From: Castellaniella denitrificans
Lineage (GTDB): Bacteria > Pseudomonadota > Gammaproteobacteria > Burkholderiales > Burkholderiaceae_B
Assembly: GCF_042653765.1 (NCBI RefSeq)
Contig: NZ_JBHSEZ010000008.1
Span: 1-64,000 of the forward strand
Direction: 5' to 3'
DNA: 64,000 nucleotides
The notes beneath the pieces are model-generated. The model had not been told where the DNA came from and did not search any database. It saw only the letters and a list, made by a program, of their open reading frames with translations. Shown one piece after another: positions 44,690 through 53,491 of this stretch. A program made the position numbers and the translations under genes. The first letter of the stretch is position 1; every line of letters begins with the position of its first letter.

Positions 44690-45775
44690 ATGGAACGCCA
44701 CGTCCACGACAAACCGACCCAACGCGAATCCCTGGCGATCAATTACGCCAAGGCCATGGGCATCGTCATGGTGGTCATCGGCCACTACCACGGGGCGCTC
44801 TTCGATTTCTACCGGCCGTACACCTTCCACATGCCCCTGTTCTTCTTCATCGGCGGGCTGCTGCTCGACCCGCGCGCCGGCGCGCGGAAATTCTACGCGG
44901 GGATCGCCAGGAAGCACGTGCTGTACGCGATCTCGACCTACCTGGTGATCGGATCGGTGGCGGTCCTGTTCAGGAACGGCCTGGGCGTCGACATCCAGGG
45001 CGACCCATTCGGTGGCGGCTCGATCCTCGACATCCTGCGCGCCAATTACCGGACGAACTTCGAGCAGAACACCTATTTCCTCGTCCTCTGGTTCATCGTC
45101 TGTTATGCGGTCACCTCGTCCGCGCTGTTCCCGCTCATCAAGGCGACGCACGAATGGAAATTCGCATCCGGAGCCTACGTCCTGGCGATCCTGGCGCTGG
45201 GATACCTCGGCATGGAAACCTTCGCCGGCCGCTTCCAGGCCGGCCGGGACATCGGCTACAACTACCTGAGCCAATGCTGCGTCGCATCCGCCTTCTATCT
45301 GGCCGGATACGTGGCCAGGCCGTTCCTGTGGAAGCTCCTGAACCTGTACGGATTCATCGCCGCGTTCTTCATCATGTACGTGTCCTCGCAGGCGGGCTTC
45401 GACCACGCGGTCGTGATGGCCTGGAGCAAATACCCGGACGGATTCCTCATGGCATTCATCAGGATCTGCTGCGGCATCTATTCGACGTTCTACCTATCGT
45501 GGGTGCTGTCCAGCGAAAGGATGGATCTGTTCGAGGCGGCCGGCAAGGAATCGAAGGCGATCATGAGCTATCACCTGATCGGCTACCTGTTCCTCGACCT
45601 GGCCTTCCAGGCGCTGGGACTCTACGACATCCGGGACGCCGCGCCGCTGGACCACTTCCACAGCCCGGTGTTCTCTCCGCTCTACATCATCCTGCCCACG
45701 CTGATCCCGGTCGCCTGCGCGATCTACTGCAGGAAGGCGAAGGCCGGGATCGCCAGGCGCCTCGCGCCGGGCTAA
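44690..45775 (+). CDS. Acyltransferase-3 family membrane protein
   Basis: A 361-aa protein with about ten hydrophobic helices and the family N-terminus INYAKAMGIVMVVIGHYHGA (the conserved His region) and FHMPLFFFIGGLLLDP. Such enzymes O-acetylate surface sugars or related molecules in the inner membrane; by eye it resembles the fucose-4-O-acetylase-like branch. It starts with a good ribosome site (GAAGGAAGCAG). It uses AGG for arginine at least seven times, rare elsewhere in the window, and lies just downstream of a tRNA, hinting at acquisition by transfer. Confidence 0.85.
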   Translation: MERHVHDKPTQRESLAINYAKAMGIVMVVIGHYHGALFDFYRPYTFHMPLFFFIGGLLLDPRAGARKFYAGIARKHVLYAISTYLVIGSVAVLFRNGLGVDIQGDPFGGGSILDILRANYRTNFEQNTYFLVLWFIVCYAVTSSALFPLIKATHEWKFASGAYVLAILALGYLGMETFAGRFQAGRDIGYNYLSQCCVASAFYLAGYVARPFLWKLLNLYGFIAAFFIMYVSSQAGFDHAVVMAWSKYPDGFLMAFIRICCGIYSTFYLSWVLSSERMDLFEAAGKESKAIMSYHLIGYLFLDLAFQALGLYDIRDAAPLDHFHSPVFSPLYIILPTLIPVACAIYCRKAKAGIARRLAPG

Positions 45776-46155
45776 CGCCCCCGCCACCGGTCCATCTGCC
45801 GCCGGTCGCGCTTGGTGGGACGGCCCTCCTCGAAATCCCGGGCCGGCTCGGGCGCCAGGCGGCGCATCTCGGCGGCGTGTTCCCGCGCCGCCACGCTGTC
45901 GGAGGTTTCCTCGTACAGCAGCGCGGCCTTGGGCGCCGGGCCGCGCACCAGGCTGAGCGCACGCACCCGGACCCGCACCGGCGGGCTGCCGGCCCGGCGC
46001 ACTTCGACCAGGTCGTCCACGGCGATCTCGCGGGCGGGCTTGACCGATTGGCCGCCGACCAGCACCCGCCCGGCGTCGATCTCATGCGTCGCCAGGCTGC
46101 GGGTCTTGAAGAAACGGGCGGCCCACAGCCATTTGTCCAGTCGCATCCTGTCCAT
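45772..46155 (-). CDS. hslR: Hsp15-like S4-domain RNA-binding protein
   Basis: A 127-aa protein with an N-terminal S4 RNA-binding domain (RMRLDKWLWAARFFKTRSLA, AGRVLVGGQSVKPAREIAVD) and a basic C-terminus (RPTKRDRRQMDRWRGR). Hsp15 rescues stalled 50S subunits carrying peptidyl-tRNA after heat shock. The start at 46155 gives the family length (E. coli 133 aa). It converges on the acyltransferase gene with a 4-nt overlap at the stops. Confidence 0.9.
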   Translation of the reverse strand: MDRMRLDKWLWAARFFKTRSLATHEIDAGRVLVGGQSVKPAREIAVDDLVEVRRAGSPPVRVRVRALSLVRGPAPKAALLYEETSDSVAAREHAAEMRRLAPEPARDFEEGRPTKRDRRQMDRWRGR

Positions 46156-46269
46156 CGCGCATCCATCCTGCCTGTTCGCGGCGCTCCGAGGGGGCCGCCG
46201 CTCCCCGGGGGGGCTTGCGGGCGTCCCGCCCGGCTTGTCCCCCACCCAAGGCAGGATTATCGTCGATCC

Positions 46270-46833
46270 ATGACGAACCCCCTCTACACCATCGGCCACT
46301 CCAACCGCGGCCTGGACGAGTTCATCGACCTGCTGGCCCGGGCCGGCATCGAATGCCTGGCCGACATCCGCACCGTGCCGCGCTCGCGGTCCAACCCGCA
46401 GTTCAACCGGGACACCCTGCCCGAGACGCTGGCGGACCGCGGCATCGCCTACGAGCACATGGCCGACCTGGGCGGCCTGCGCGGCAAGTCGAAGACCGTG
46501 CCGGCCGATACCAACGGATATTGGGAAAACGACAGCTTCCACCACTACGCGGACTACGCCCTGGGCGATGCGTTCCGCCGGGGACTGGAGGCGCTGATCG
46601 CGCGGGGCCGGGCCCGGCCCACCGCCATGATGTGCTCGGAATCGGTCTGGTGGCGCTGCCACCGGCGCATCGTGGCCGATCACCTGATCGCCCGGGGCAT
46701 CCCCGTGCTCCACATCATGGGTGCGGGCCGGCTGGAGCCGGCCAGCCTGACGCCGGGCGCCGTGGTCCGGGACGACGGTTCGGTCGTGTATCCGGAACCC
46801 CGGCCGCCGGAAGCCGCACCGCCCGCGCCCTGA
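46270..46833 (+). CDS. DUF488 family protein
   Basis: A 187-aa protein with the family motifs LYTIGHSNRGLDEFIDLLAR, CLADIRTVPRSRSNPQFNRD and AMMCSESVWWRCHRRIVADH. The conserved Cys/His residues suggest a metal or catalytic site, but no function is known. It runs divergently from the Hsp15 gene with a 114-bp gap rich in G/C tracts. Confidence 0.85.
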   Translation: MTNPLYTIGHSNRGLDEFIDLLARAGIECLADIRTVPRSRSNPQFNRDTLPETLADRGIAYEHMADLGGLRGKSKTVPADTNGYWENDSFHHYADYALGDAFRRGLEALIARGRARPTAMMCSESVWWRCHRRIVADHLIARGIPVLHIMGAGRLEPASLTPGAVVRDDGSVVYPEPRPPEAAPPAP

Positions 46834-47094
46834 CCGCGCGCCCGAGCGCGCGCCTTGCCGTTCAACTCGCCGTCAGCCTCGTAATCACCTGCATCCGCCC
46901 GGGCCGGGCCGCACGACCGGAACCCGCGCCGCGCCTGATTCCGGATGGAGCGCCTTCCGGACGCGGCGGAACACCTGATTACAAACCGGCGAATGGCCCG
47001 GACGAACTTCCGTCCCGCGCGGCGTTCTGAGCATCAGGTGGTCCGCCACCGGCCCGGACACAAGGGTGTCGGGGCGTTCTCTGGAGTTGATGTC

Positions 47095-47322
47095 ATGACG
47101 ACACGTTCCCGCATTGCTTTCCTGGTCGCCTGCTCGGCCGCCGTCCTCGGCCTCACCACGGCATCCGCCTTTGCCGCCGATGCGCCCGCCAGCCAGCCCG
47201 CCGCGCAATCCGCCCCGCAGCATGCCGGCAAGAAAATGGCCACCCACCATGCCAAGGCGACGAAAGGCCACCAGAGCACGACGGCGCACCACGCCAAGGC
47301 CAAGAAAGCCCCCGCGCAATGA
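47095..47322 (+). CDS. Small secreted Lys/His/Ala-rich protein
   Basis: A 75-aa protein. The signal peptide MTTRSRIAFLVACSAAVLGL ends near TASAFA/AD; the mature part of about 47 residues is built of Ala, Gln, Lys and His (HHAKATKGHQSTTAHHAKAK). The start is supported by CTGGAG 8 bp upstream. Such low-complexity basic peptides are common in Burkholderiales; function unknown. His-rich pairs could bind metal. Confidence 0.7.
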   Translation: MTTRSRIAFLVACSAAVLGLTTASAFAADAPASQPAAQSAPQHAGKKMATHHAKATKGHQSTTAHHAKAKKAPAQ

Positions 47323-47472
47323 ACCCGGGGCACGGGAGCGCGGCACGCCGCGTTCCCGCCCGCCCTTCCACGCCGCCGGCTCGCGCCCGCGGCGTTTTTC
47401 GTTTTTCACACAGCCTCGCCGGGACTTCCGATACACTGGGTTCCTTTTCCGTTCCCCGTCCCGACCCGCCGC

Positions 47473-48702
47473 ATGCACCCGCACCGCCACGCCCTGCACA
47501 ACGAGCTGCACGCCCGCCCCTCGATGTATTTCGACGCGCCGGCCCAGGTCTTTCACCTGGCCTTCCTGGACGAGCACGAGTCGGCGGAAACCATCGTCCG
47601 CTCGCTGTGCGACCGCCACGTCGCGCTGGCCGATCCCACCCTGCCCCAGGGCGAATTTCCGGTGGGCGGCGCGCGGCTCAAATGGGAGCGGCACACCGAA
47701 TTCCTGACCCTGACCCTGGTGATGCCCGGCGCGCAAGCCACGCCCTGGGCCGCCCTGCCGCCCGTGCTAGCCGAAGTCGCCGAGGCCCACAGCGCCCTGC
47801 TGATCAACGCCGATCAGGTCTGCGTGGAATCCGAGGCCACCTGGCGCGGATCGATCGACGACTACGGCTTCAAGGATCCGGTCGGCTCCAGCCTGGACGA
47901 CGGCAAGGCCCTCGTCTGGAGCGACCTGCGCCTGAACGGCAACGGGCTGAACCGCATGCTGGTGCTCAACCGGCAGTTCGACGGCCGGCGGCTGGGCCGC
48001 ATGGTGCGCCGCCTGCTGGAAGTCGAGACCTACCGCCTGATGGCATCCCTGACCCTGCCCGTCGCCCGCGCCCTGGGCGCCGAACTGCGCCAGTACGAGC
48101 AGGAACTGGCCGCCCTGTCCGATGCCAACGCCCGCGCCGAATCCCAGGAAATCAAGGCCCTGCTGGAACGCATCACCCGCCTGTCGGCCCGGATCACCCA
48201 GACCAGCGCCCGCACGCGGCTGCGTTTCAGCGCCACGGAGGCCTATGCCCAGCTGGTCTTCGAGCGCATCGCGGAACTGCACGAAAGCCGCACCGGCGAC
48301 TGCCAGCAGCTGGGCACCTTCATCGCCCAGCGCTTCCGCCCCACGGTGCGCTACTGCGCCTCCACCGACCAGCGCCTGGGCCGCATCGGCAGCGCCGTGT
48401 CCCACCTGAGCAGCCTGCTGCAGGCCCGCGTCCAGGTCGAGATGGAGGAGCAGAACAGCCAGATCCTGCAGAATCTGAGCACCCGCGCCGAAACCCAGAT
48501 CAAGATCCAGAAGGCGGTGGAAGGCCTGTCCATCATCGCCATCAGCTATTATCTGTTCAGCCTGTTCAAGCTGCTGTACCAGGGCGTGCTCACGCTGGGA
48601 TTCGAACTGCCGCCCCGCACCGCCCTGCTGGCAGGCACGCCGCTGGCGGCGCTGATCATCGGCGCGATCGCCTACCGCATCCGCAACGCACGGCGCCACT
48701 GA
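47473..48702 (+). CDS. DUF3422 family membrane-anchored protein
   Basis: A 409-aa protein matching the DUF3422 layout: an N-terminal soluble region beginning HRHALHNELHARPSMYFDAP, a central helical coiled-coil-like part (about residues 200-345; EIKALLERITRLSARITQTS) and two C-terminal membrane helices (GLSIIAISYYLFSLFKLLYQ; TALLAGTPLAALIIGAIAY). No biochemical role is known. It may be cotranscribed with the AI-2E-type permease 24 bp downstream. Confidence 0.85.
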   Translation: MHPHRHALHNELHARPSMYFDAPAQVFHLAFLDEHESAETIVRSLCDRHVALADPTLPQGEFPVGGARLKWERHTEFLTLTLVMPGAQATPWAALPPVLAEVAEAHSALLINADQVCVESEATWRGSIDDYGFKDPVGSSLDDGKALVWSDLRLNGNGLNRMLVLNRQFDGRRLGRMVRRLLEVETYRLMASLTLPVARALGAELRQYEQELAALSDANARAESQEIKALLERITRLSARITQTSARTRLRFSATEAYAQLVFERIAELHESRTGDCQQLGTFIAQRFRPTVRYCASTDQRLGRIGSAVSHLSSLLQARVQVEMEEQNSQILQNLSTRAETQIKIQKAVEGLSIIAISYYLFSLFKLLYQGVLTLGFELPPRTALLAGTPLAALIIGAIAYRIRNARRH

Positions 48703-48726
48703 CGCCATCGACACCACCGCCCGACC

Positions 48727-49842
48727 ATGCCCACCCTGCACTTCCGCAGTTTCCTGCTGCTGCTGACCGCCGTCTCGATCGCCTTCATCAGCATCCTGCT
48801 GCCCTTCTACGCGGCGATCTTCTGGGGCGGCGTGCTGGCGGTGATCTTCAGCCCCCTGTACCGGCGCCTGCTGCGCGCCCTGGGCGGACGCAGCCCCAGC
48901 CTGGCGGCCTTCCTGACGCTACTGTGCATCACCCTGATCGTGATCCTGCCGATGCTGTTCATCGCCGCCTCGCTCGCCAACGAGATCGCCGGGCTGTACA
49001 CCCGCATCAATTCCGGCCAGTTGAACCTGGGCGGCTACTACGAGCAGATCGTCGGCGCCCTGCCGCCTTCCGTGCACGGCTGGCTGGATTCCTTCGGCCT
49101 GGGCGACCTGCTCAGCATCCGCGAGAAACTCTCGACCGGCGCCCTGCAGGCCAGCCAGTTCCTGGCCAAGCAGGCCGTCAACATCGGCCAGAACACGTTC
49201 CAGTTCGTGGTCGGCCTGGGCATCATGCTGTATCTGCTGTTCTTCCTGCTGCGCGACGGAGCCGTCATCGTGCCCAGGCTCAAGCGCCTGATCCCACTGG
49301 AAGACTCGCACCGCCACGGCCTGTTCCAGAAATTCGCCACCGTGGTGCGCGCCACGGTCAAGGGCAACATCGTCATCGCCGTCACCCAGGGCCTGCTGGG
49401 CGGCCTGATGTTCGCCTTCCTGGGCATCCAGGGCTCCCTGTTCTGGGGGGTGACGATGGCCTTCCTCTCCCTGCTGCCGGCCGTGGGCGCCTCGCTGATC
49501 TGGGTGCCGGTCGCCATCTACTTCCTGGTCACGGGGGCCCTGTGGCAGGGCATCGTCCTGATCCTGTTCGGCGTGCTGGTCATCGGGCTGCTGGACAATC
49601 TGCTGCGCCCCATCCTGGTGGGCAAGGACACCAAGCTGCCCGACTACGTGGTGCTGATCTCCACCCTGGGGGGCCTGTCGGTGTTCGGCCTGAACGGCTT
49701 CGTCATCGGCCCGCTGTTCGCCGCGCTGTGCATGGCCTGCTGGGACCTGTTCCCCGACGCGATCGCCCAGCACCAGCAGGGGCTGCGGGACATCAAGCCC
49801 ACAGAATCGCCAGATTCACCGCCAGAGCGGCTCCCCAGATGA
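48727..49842 (+). CDS. AI-2E/PerM family transporter
   Basis: A 371-aa membrane protein with seven to eight helices: MPTLHFRSFLLLLTAVSIAF at the N-terminus, a central soluble segment, and the conserved C-terminal part LPAVGASLIWVPVAIYFLVT, LDNLLRPILVGKDTKLPDYV and LSVFGLNGFVIGPLFAALCM. Members include Na+/H+ antiporters and permeases of uncertain substrate; autoinducer-2 export is not implied. The end overlaps the convergent MAPEG gene by 50 nt. Confidence 0.9.
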   Translation: MPTLHFRSFLLLLTAVSIAFISILLPFYAAIFWGGVLAVIFSPLYRRLLRALGGRSPSLAAFLTLLCITLIVILPMLFIAASLANEIAGLYTRINSGQLNLGGYYEQIVGALPPSVHGWLDSFGLGDLLSIREKLSTGALQASQFLAKQAVNIGQNTFQFVVGLGIMLYLLFFLLRDGAVIVPRLKRLIPLEDSHRHGLFQKFATVVRATVKGNIVIAVTQGLLGGLMFAFLGIQGSLFWGVTMAFLSLLPAVGASLIWVPVAIYFLVTGALWQGIVLILFGVLVIGLLDNLLRPILVGKDTKLPDYVVLISTLGGLSVFGLNGFVIGPLFAALCMACWDLFPDAIAQHQQGLRDIKPTESPDSPPERLPR

Positions 49843-50161
49843 TCGAGCGCACCGTGCCGCGTCCCAGGACATAGGCCAACACGTACAGCATCCGCAGGGC
49901 CACCCAGGCGCCCATCAGCCCCGCCAGCCGGCCCGGCTGCGCCCCGGCGTGCAAGGCGTACAGCACGGCGGCATAGAAGAACGGCAGGCCCTCGAACAGA
50001 TTGGCCTGCGCCGCGTTGGCACGCGCCCGCCAGCCCTCCTGGGCGGCCAGCCAGGGGCGCGGATCATTGTTGTCGAACCGGCGTCCGCCGGCCTTGGCCG
50101 CCAGCGCGGCCCCGTACGGCAGCACGGCCGCCGCCACCATCAATCCCTGGATCCAGCCCAT
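49793..50161 (-). CDS. MAPEG family membrane protein
   Basis: A 122-aa protein with four hydrophobic helices (GLMVAAAVLPYGAALAAKAG; LPFFYAAVLYALHAGA; LAGLMGAWVALRMLYVLAYV; IIWGAALAVNLAILWA) and the motif RARANAAQANLFEGLPFF typical of bacterial MAPEG proteins, relatives of microsomal glutathione transferases. The start at MGWIQ is preceded by AGAGG; upstream in-frame codons are not conserved. The 3' end overlaps the convergent permease gene by 50 nt. Confidence 0.88.
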   Translation of the reverse strand: MGWIQGLMVAAAVLPYGAALAAKAGGRRFDNNDPRPWLAAQEGWRARANAAQANLFEGLPFFYAAVLYALHAGAQPGRLAGLMGAWVALRMLYVLAYVLGRGTVRSIIWGAALAVNLAILWA

Positions 50162-50375
50162 TCCCAACCTCTCTCGGACAGATATTCGACGTTCGTCCGT
50201 ATTATGACGGCACACGGCTGCGGCGTGGCGCAATCCCGCGCTCGAAGCGGCCGCGCGCCGCCCATCCCGCCGCCTTCCAAATCGCGGAAAAATTCATGTA
50301 CAATGGCTGGCTTTGGTGATGGGCATGAATCTGCTTCATCGCCAGACCGGCGGAACGCCCCGGGCGCCCGCCGTC

Positions 50376-50451
50376 GCCGGCTTAGCTCAGTTGGTAGAGC
50401 AGCTCATTCGTAATGAGAAGGTCGGGGGTTCGACTCCTCTAGCCGGCACCA
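50376..50451 (+). tRNA. tRNA-Thr (anticodon CGT)
   Basis: A 76-nt cloverleaf: acceptor GCCGGC paired with GCCGGC, D-arm TAGCTCAGTTGGTAGAGC, anticodon arm CTCATTCGTAATGAG with CGT, T-arm GGGGTTCGACTCCTC. The discriminator is A and CCA is encoded. A TACAAT hexamer lies about 72 bp upstream. Confidence 0.98.
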
Positions 50452-50462
50452 ATCGAATCGAC

Positions 50463-50498
50463 GAAAACGCCAGTCCGCCGGGCTGGCGTTTTCTTTTT
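50463..50498 (+). terminator. Rho-independent terminator after tRNA-Thr
   Basis: GAAAACGCCAG pairs with CTGGCGTTTTC around a 9-nt loop and is followed by TTTTT. On the other strand the A/T symmetry lets it also end the acyl-CoA ligase transcript that converges here. Confidence 0.88.
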
Positions 50499-50510
50499 CC
50501 CGGCGCGCGG

Positions 50511-52130
50511 CTACAGTGCCTCGCGCATGGCGCGCTTGTTCAGCTTGCCCACGCTGGTGCGCGGCAGGCTGTCCACGAACCGGACCCGGTCGGGCACGGC
50601 GAAACGCGACAGGATCCCGGCATCGACCGCCGCCTGGACGTGGGCGCGGATGGCCGCCTCGTCGGCGGACTGTCCGGGCTTGAGCACGACCAGCGGCAAC
50701 GGGCGTTCGCCCCAGCGGGCGTCGGGCACCGCCACCACGGCGACCTCCGTCACGGCCGGATGACGGGAAATCACGTCCTCCAGCGCCAGCGACGACACCC
50801 ATTCCCCGCCCGTCTTGACGACGTCCTTGAGGCGGTCGGTGACGGTCAGCATGCCGCGCGCGTCCAGCGTGCCGATGTCGCCCGTATGCAGCCAGCCGCC
50901 CCGCCACAAGGCCTCGGACGCCTCGGGCTTGCCCAGGTAGCCCTGGGTCAGCCACGGCGCGCGCACCACGATCTCGCCCACGCTGGCGCCGTCGCTCGGC
51001 ACATCGCGCAGATCGTCGTCCACCACGCGCAGCTGCACCAGCGGCAGCGCATAGCCGGTGCGCGTGCGGTCGCGCAGTTGCGCGTCCGGGTCCGCGTCCC
51101 CGTCCCGGAGCTGGGCCAGCGTCAGGATCGGGCAGGTCTCGGACATGCCATAACCGGTGAACACGTCGATCCCCCGGTCCAGCGCGGCCCGGGCCAGGCC
51201 CTGCGGCAGCGCCGACCCGCCGATGATGAGCTTGCAGGCCGACAGATCGGTCGCGGCGGCGTCGGGATGGTTCAGCAGCATGTGCAGGATGGTGGGCACG
51301 CAATGCGAGAACGTCACGCCCTCCTCGCGGAGCAGCCGCAGCAGGACGTCCGGCGCGTAGCGCCCCGGGTAGACCTGGCGCAGGCCCAGCAGGGTCGCCA
51401 CGTAGGGCAGCCCCCAGGCGTGCACGTGGAACATGGGCGTCATCGGCATGTAGACGTCGCCGCGATGCAGGCGGCCCTGCGCCACCGGACCGCCCAGGGC
51501 GGCGGAAGCCACCAGGGTATGCAGGACCAGCTGGCGATGGCTGAAATACACCCCCTTGGGATCGCCGGTGGTGCCCGTCGTATAGAAGGTGGTCGCCCGC
51601 GCATCCTCGTCCAGGTCAGGAAAATCGAACGACGGCCGCGCGCGGGCCAGCAGGGCCTCGTATTCGCCATGCGTCCCGGCCCGCCCGCCGCCGGCCGCGT
51701 CGGTCAGCGACACGATCCGCTGCACGGTCCGCAAGCGATCGCGGATCGCGGTCAGGACAGGCACGAAATCATCGTGGATCAACAGGACGCCGGCCTCGGC
51801 GTCGTTCAGGGTATAGGCGATCTGGTCCGGCGACAGGCGCACATTCACCGTCAGCAGCACGGCACCCATCATGGGCACGGCGAAGAAGGCCTCCAGGTAG
51901 CGGTGGCTGTCCCAGTCCATGACGGCCACGGTGTCGCCGGGCCTGACGCCCAGCTCGGCCAGTGCCCGCGCCAGCCGGGCCACCCGGTCGAAGAATTCCG
52001 GATACCCGAAACGGCGGCCCCGATGGACGATCTGTCGGTCGCTGGCCGCCGCCCGGGACGACAGGAAAATCTGCTTGATCAGCAAGGGATAGCCGTAGGC
52101 CGCGGAAGACGCCGGAAGTTCGACTGCCAT
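50511..52130 (-). CDS. Medium/long-chain fatty acyl-CoA ligase
   Basis: A 539-aa AMP-forming ligase that activates a carboxylic acid to its CoA ester. The P-loop motif is FYTTGTTGDPKGVYFSHRQL, then MPMTPMFHVHAWGLP, YGMSETCPI and the adenylate motif HTGDIGTLDARGMLTVTDRL with KDVVKTGGEWVSS, and the catalytic lysine near the end in TSVGKLNKRAM. It is of the AlkK/long-chain type. The start at MAVELPASS has AGGAG nine bases upstream. Divergent from pncB. Confidence 0.92.
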   Translation of the reverse strand: MAVELPASSAAYGYPLLIKQIFLSSRAAASDRQIVHRGRRFGYPEFFDRVARLARALAELGVRPGDTVAVMDWDSHRYLEAFFAVPMMGAVLLTVNVRLSPDQIAYTLNDAEAGVLLIHDDFVPVLTAIRDRLRTVQRIVSLTDAAGGGRAGTHGEYEALLARARPSFDFPDLDEDARATTFYTTGTTGDPKGVYFSHRQLVLHTLVASAALGGPVAQGRLHRGDVYMPMTPMFHVHAWGLPYVATLLGLRQVYPGRYAPDVLLRLLREEGVTFSHCVPTILHMLLNHPDAAATDLSACKLIIGGSALPQGLARAALDRGIDVFTGYGMSETCPILTLAQLRDGDADPDAQLRDRTRTGYALPLVQLRVVDDDLRDVPSDGASVGEIVVRAPWLTQGYLGKPEASEALWRGGWLHTGDIGTLDARGMLTVTDRLKDVVKTGGEWVSSLALEDVISRHPAVTEVAVVAVPDARWGERPLPLVVLKPGQSADEAAIRAHVQAAVDAGILSRFAVPDRVRFVDSLPRTSVGKLNKRAMREAL

Positions 52131-52235
52131 GACACTGTCTCCTGTTCGATGGAAAGCGCCTTTCCTTATACTCCGGCCCGCCGTTTGAAATCCGCTAACA
52201 TGGGCCGCATCGTCCACCCTCCGGGCCGCCCAGGC

Positions 52236-53441
52236 ATGCCGACCGAATCCTTCGTTCCCGTGATCGAATCCCTGCTGGATACCGATCTGTACAAATTCAC
52301 GATGTGGCAGGCCATGCTGCACCGCCACCCGGCCGCCCAGGCCGAATACCGCTTCATCTGCCGCGACCGCCCGGAATACCCGCTGGCGGCGCTGGCGCCG
52401 GAAATCGGCCGGCAGCTCGACCACCTGTGCGCCCTGCGCTTCCAGCCCGAAGAGCTCGACTACCTGCGCGGGCTGCGCTACATCAAGTCCGATTTCGTCG
52501 ATTTCCTGTCGCTGTTCCATTTCCAGCGCCATTTCATCCAGATCGCGGTCCGGGGAGACGCGCTGGAGATCGTGGCGCAAGGCCCGCAGGTCCACGTGAT
52601 GGCCTTCGAGGTCTTCGTCCTGGCCATCGTCAACGAGCTGTATTTCCGCCGCCATCAGACCCCGGACGTGCTGGCGGAAGGCCGCCGGCGGCTGCGGGAC
52701 AAGATCGCCCTGCTGCGGGACTTCGGCCGCGAGCCGGCGCGGCGCTTTCCCTTGCTGATCTCGGATTTCGGCCTGCGGCGGCGGTTTTCCCGCGCCTGGC
52801 AGGAGGAAGTCCTGGCACGGCTGCGCCGGGACGTGCCGCAGTACGTGACCGGCACCTCGAACGTGTGCCTGGCCCGGAAATACGACCTGACCCCGGTGGG
52901 CACCATGGCGCATGAATACCTGCAGTCCTACCAGGCCTTCGGCAAGGTGCGGCTGCGCGACTTCCAGCGCGCCGCGCTGGAGGACTGGGTGCAGGAGTAC
53001 CGGGGCGACCTGGGCATCGCCCTGACCGACGTGGTGGGCATGGACGCCTTCCTGGCGGATTTCGACCTGTACTTCGCCAAGCTGTTCGACGGGCTGCGCC
53101 ACGACTCCGGCGATCCGTTCGCCTGGGGCGAACGGGCGATCGCCCACTACCAGTCGCTGCGCGTCGATCCGGCCGGCAAGCGTTTCGTGTTTTCCGACGG
53201 ACTGGACCTGCCGCGCGCGCTGGCCCTGTATCGCCACTTCGCCGACCGGGTGCAGCCGGCCTTCGGGATCGGCACCAACCTGACCAACGACCTGGGCCCC
53301 AAGCCGCTGAACATCGTCATGAAGCTGTTCCGGTGCAACGGCATGTCGACCGCCAAGCTGCCCGACAGCCCCGGCAAGGTCCATTGCACCGACGAGACGT
53401 TCCTGGCCTACCTGCGCCAGGTGTTCGGCCGGTCAGACTGA
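52236..53441 (+). CDS. pncB: Nicotinate phosphoribosyltransferase PncB
   Basis: NAD-salvage enzyme making nicotinate mononucleotide from nicotinate and PRPP with ATP. It is 401 aa, close to E. coli PncB (400 aa), with matching blocks SLLDTDLYKFTMWQAMLHRH, TGTSNVCLARKYDLTPVGTM (including the autophosphorylated-His region at GTMAHE), GLRHDSGDPFAWGERAIAHY and FGIGTNLTNDLG. The start at 52236 aligns with the E. coli start; an in-frame ATG at 52200 is possible. Confidence 0.95.
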   Translation: MPTESFVPVIESLLDTDLYKFTMWQAMLHRHPAAQAEYRFICRDRPEYPLAALAPEIGRQLDHLCALRFQPEELDYLRGLRYIKSDFVDFLSLFHFQRHFIQIAVRGDALEIVAQGPQVHVMAFEVFVLAIVNELYFRRHQTPDVLAEGRRRLRDKIALLRDFGREPARRFPLLISDFGLRRRFSRAWQEEVLARLRRDVPQYVTGTSNVCLARKYDLTPVGTMAHEYLQSYQAFGKVRLRDFQRAALEDWVQEYRGDLGIALTDVVGMDAFLADFDLYFAKLFDGLRHDSGDPFAWGERAIAHYQSLRVDPAGKRFVFSDGLDLPRALALYRHFADRVQPAFGIGTNLTNDLGPKPLNIVMKLFRCNGMSTAKLPDSPGKVHCTDETFLAYLRQVFGRSD

Positions 53442-53470
53442 GCCCCCACGCCCCAGTCCGCGCCCACCTC

Positions 53471-53486
53471 GCCGCTTGCAAGCGGC
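53471..53486. repeat. Single REP-like palindrome next to tldD (copy C)
   Basis: GCCGCTTGCAAGCGGC is a perfect 16-bp palindrome, followed by CCGGATCAGGC, resembling the first hairpin and linker of the two-hairpin repeats at 4777 and 7809. It lies 5 bp beyond the tldD stop, between the convergent pncB and tldD genes; the linker-like part covers the stop. No second hairpin follows. Confidence 0.6.
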
Positions 53487-53491
53487 CCGGA

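Noticed and set aside
44335..44742. Minus-strand frame containing APRPGLEPGTCGLTVRRSTD
   Set aside because: This is the well-known false product obtained by translating the reverse complement of a tRNA gene, here tRNA-Asn, and it overlaps the terminator.
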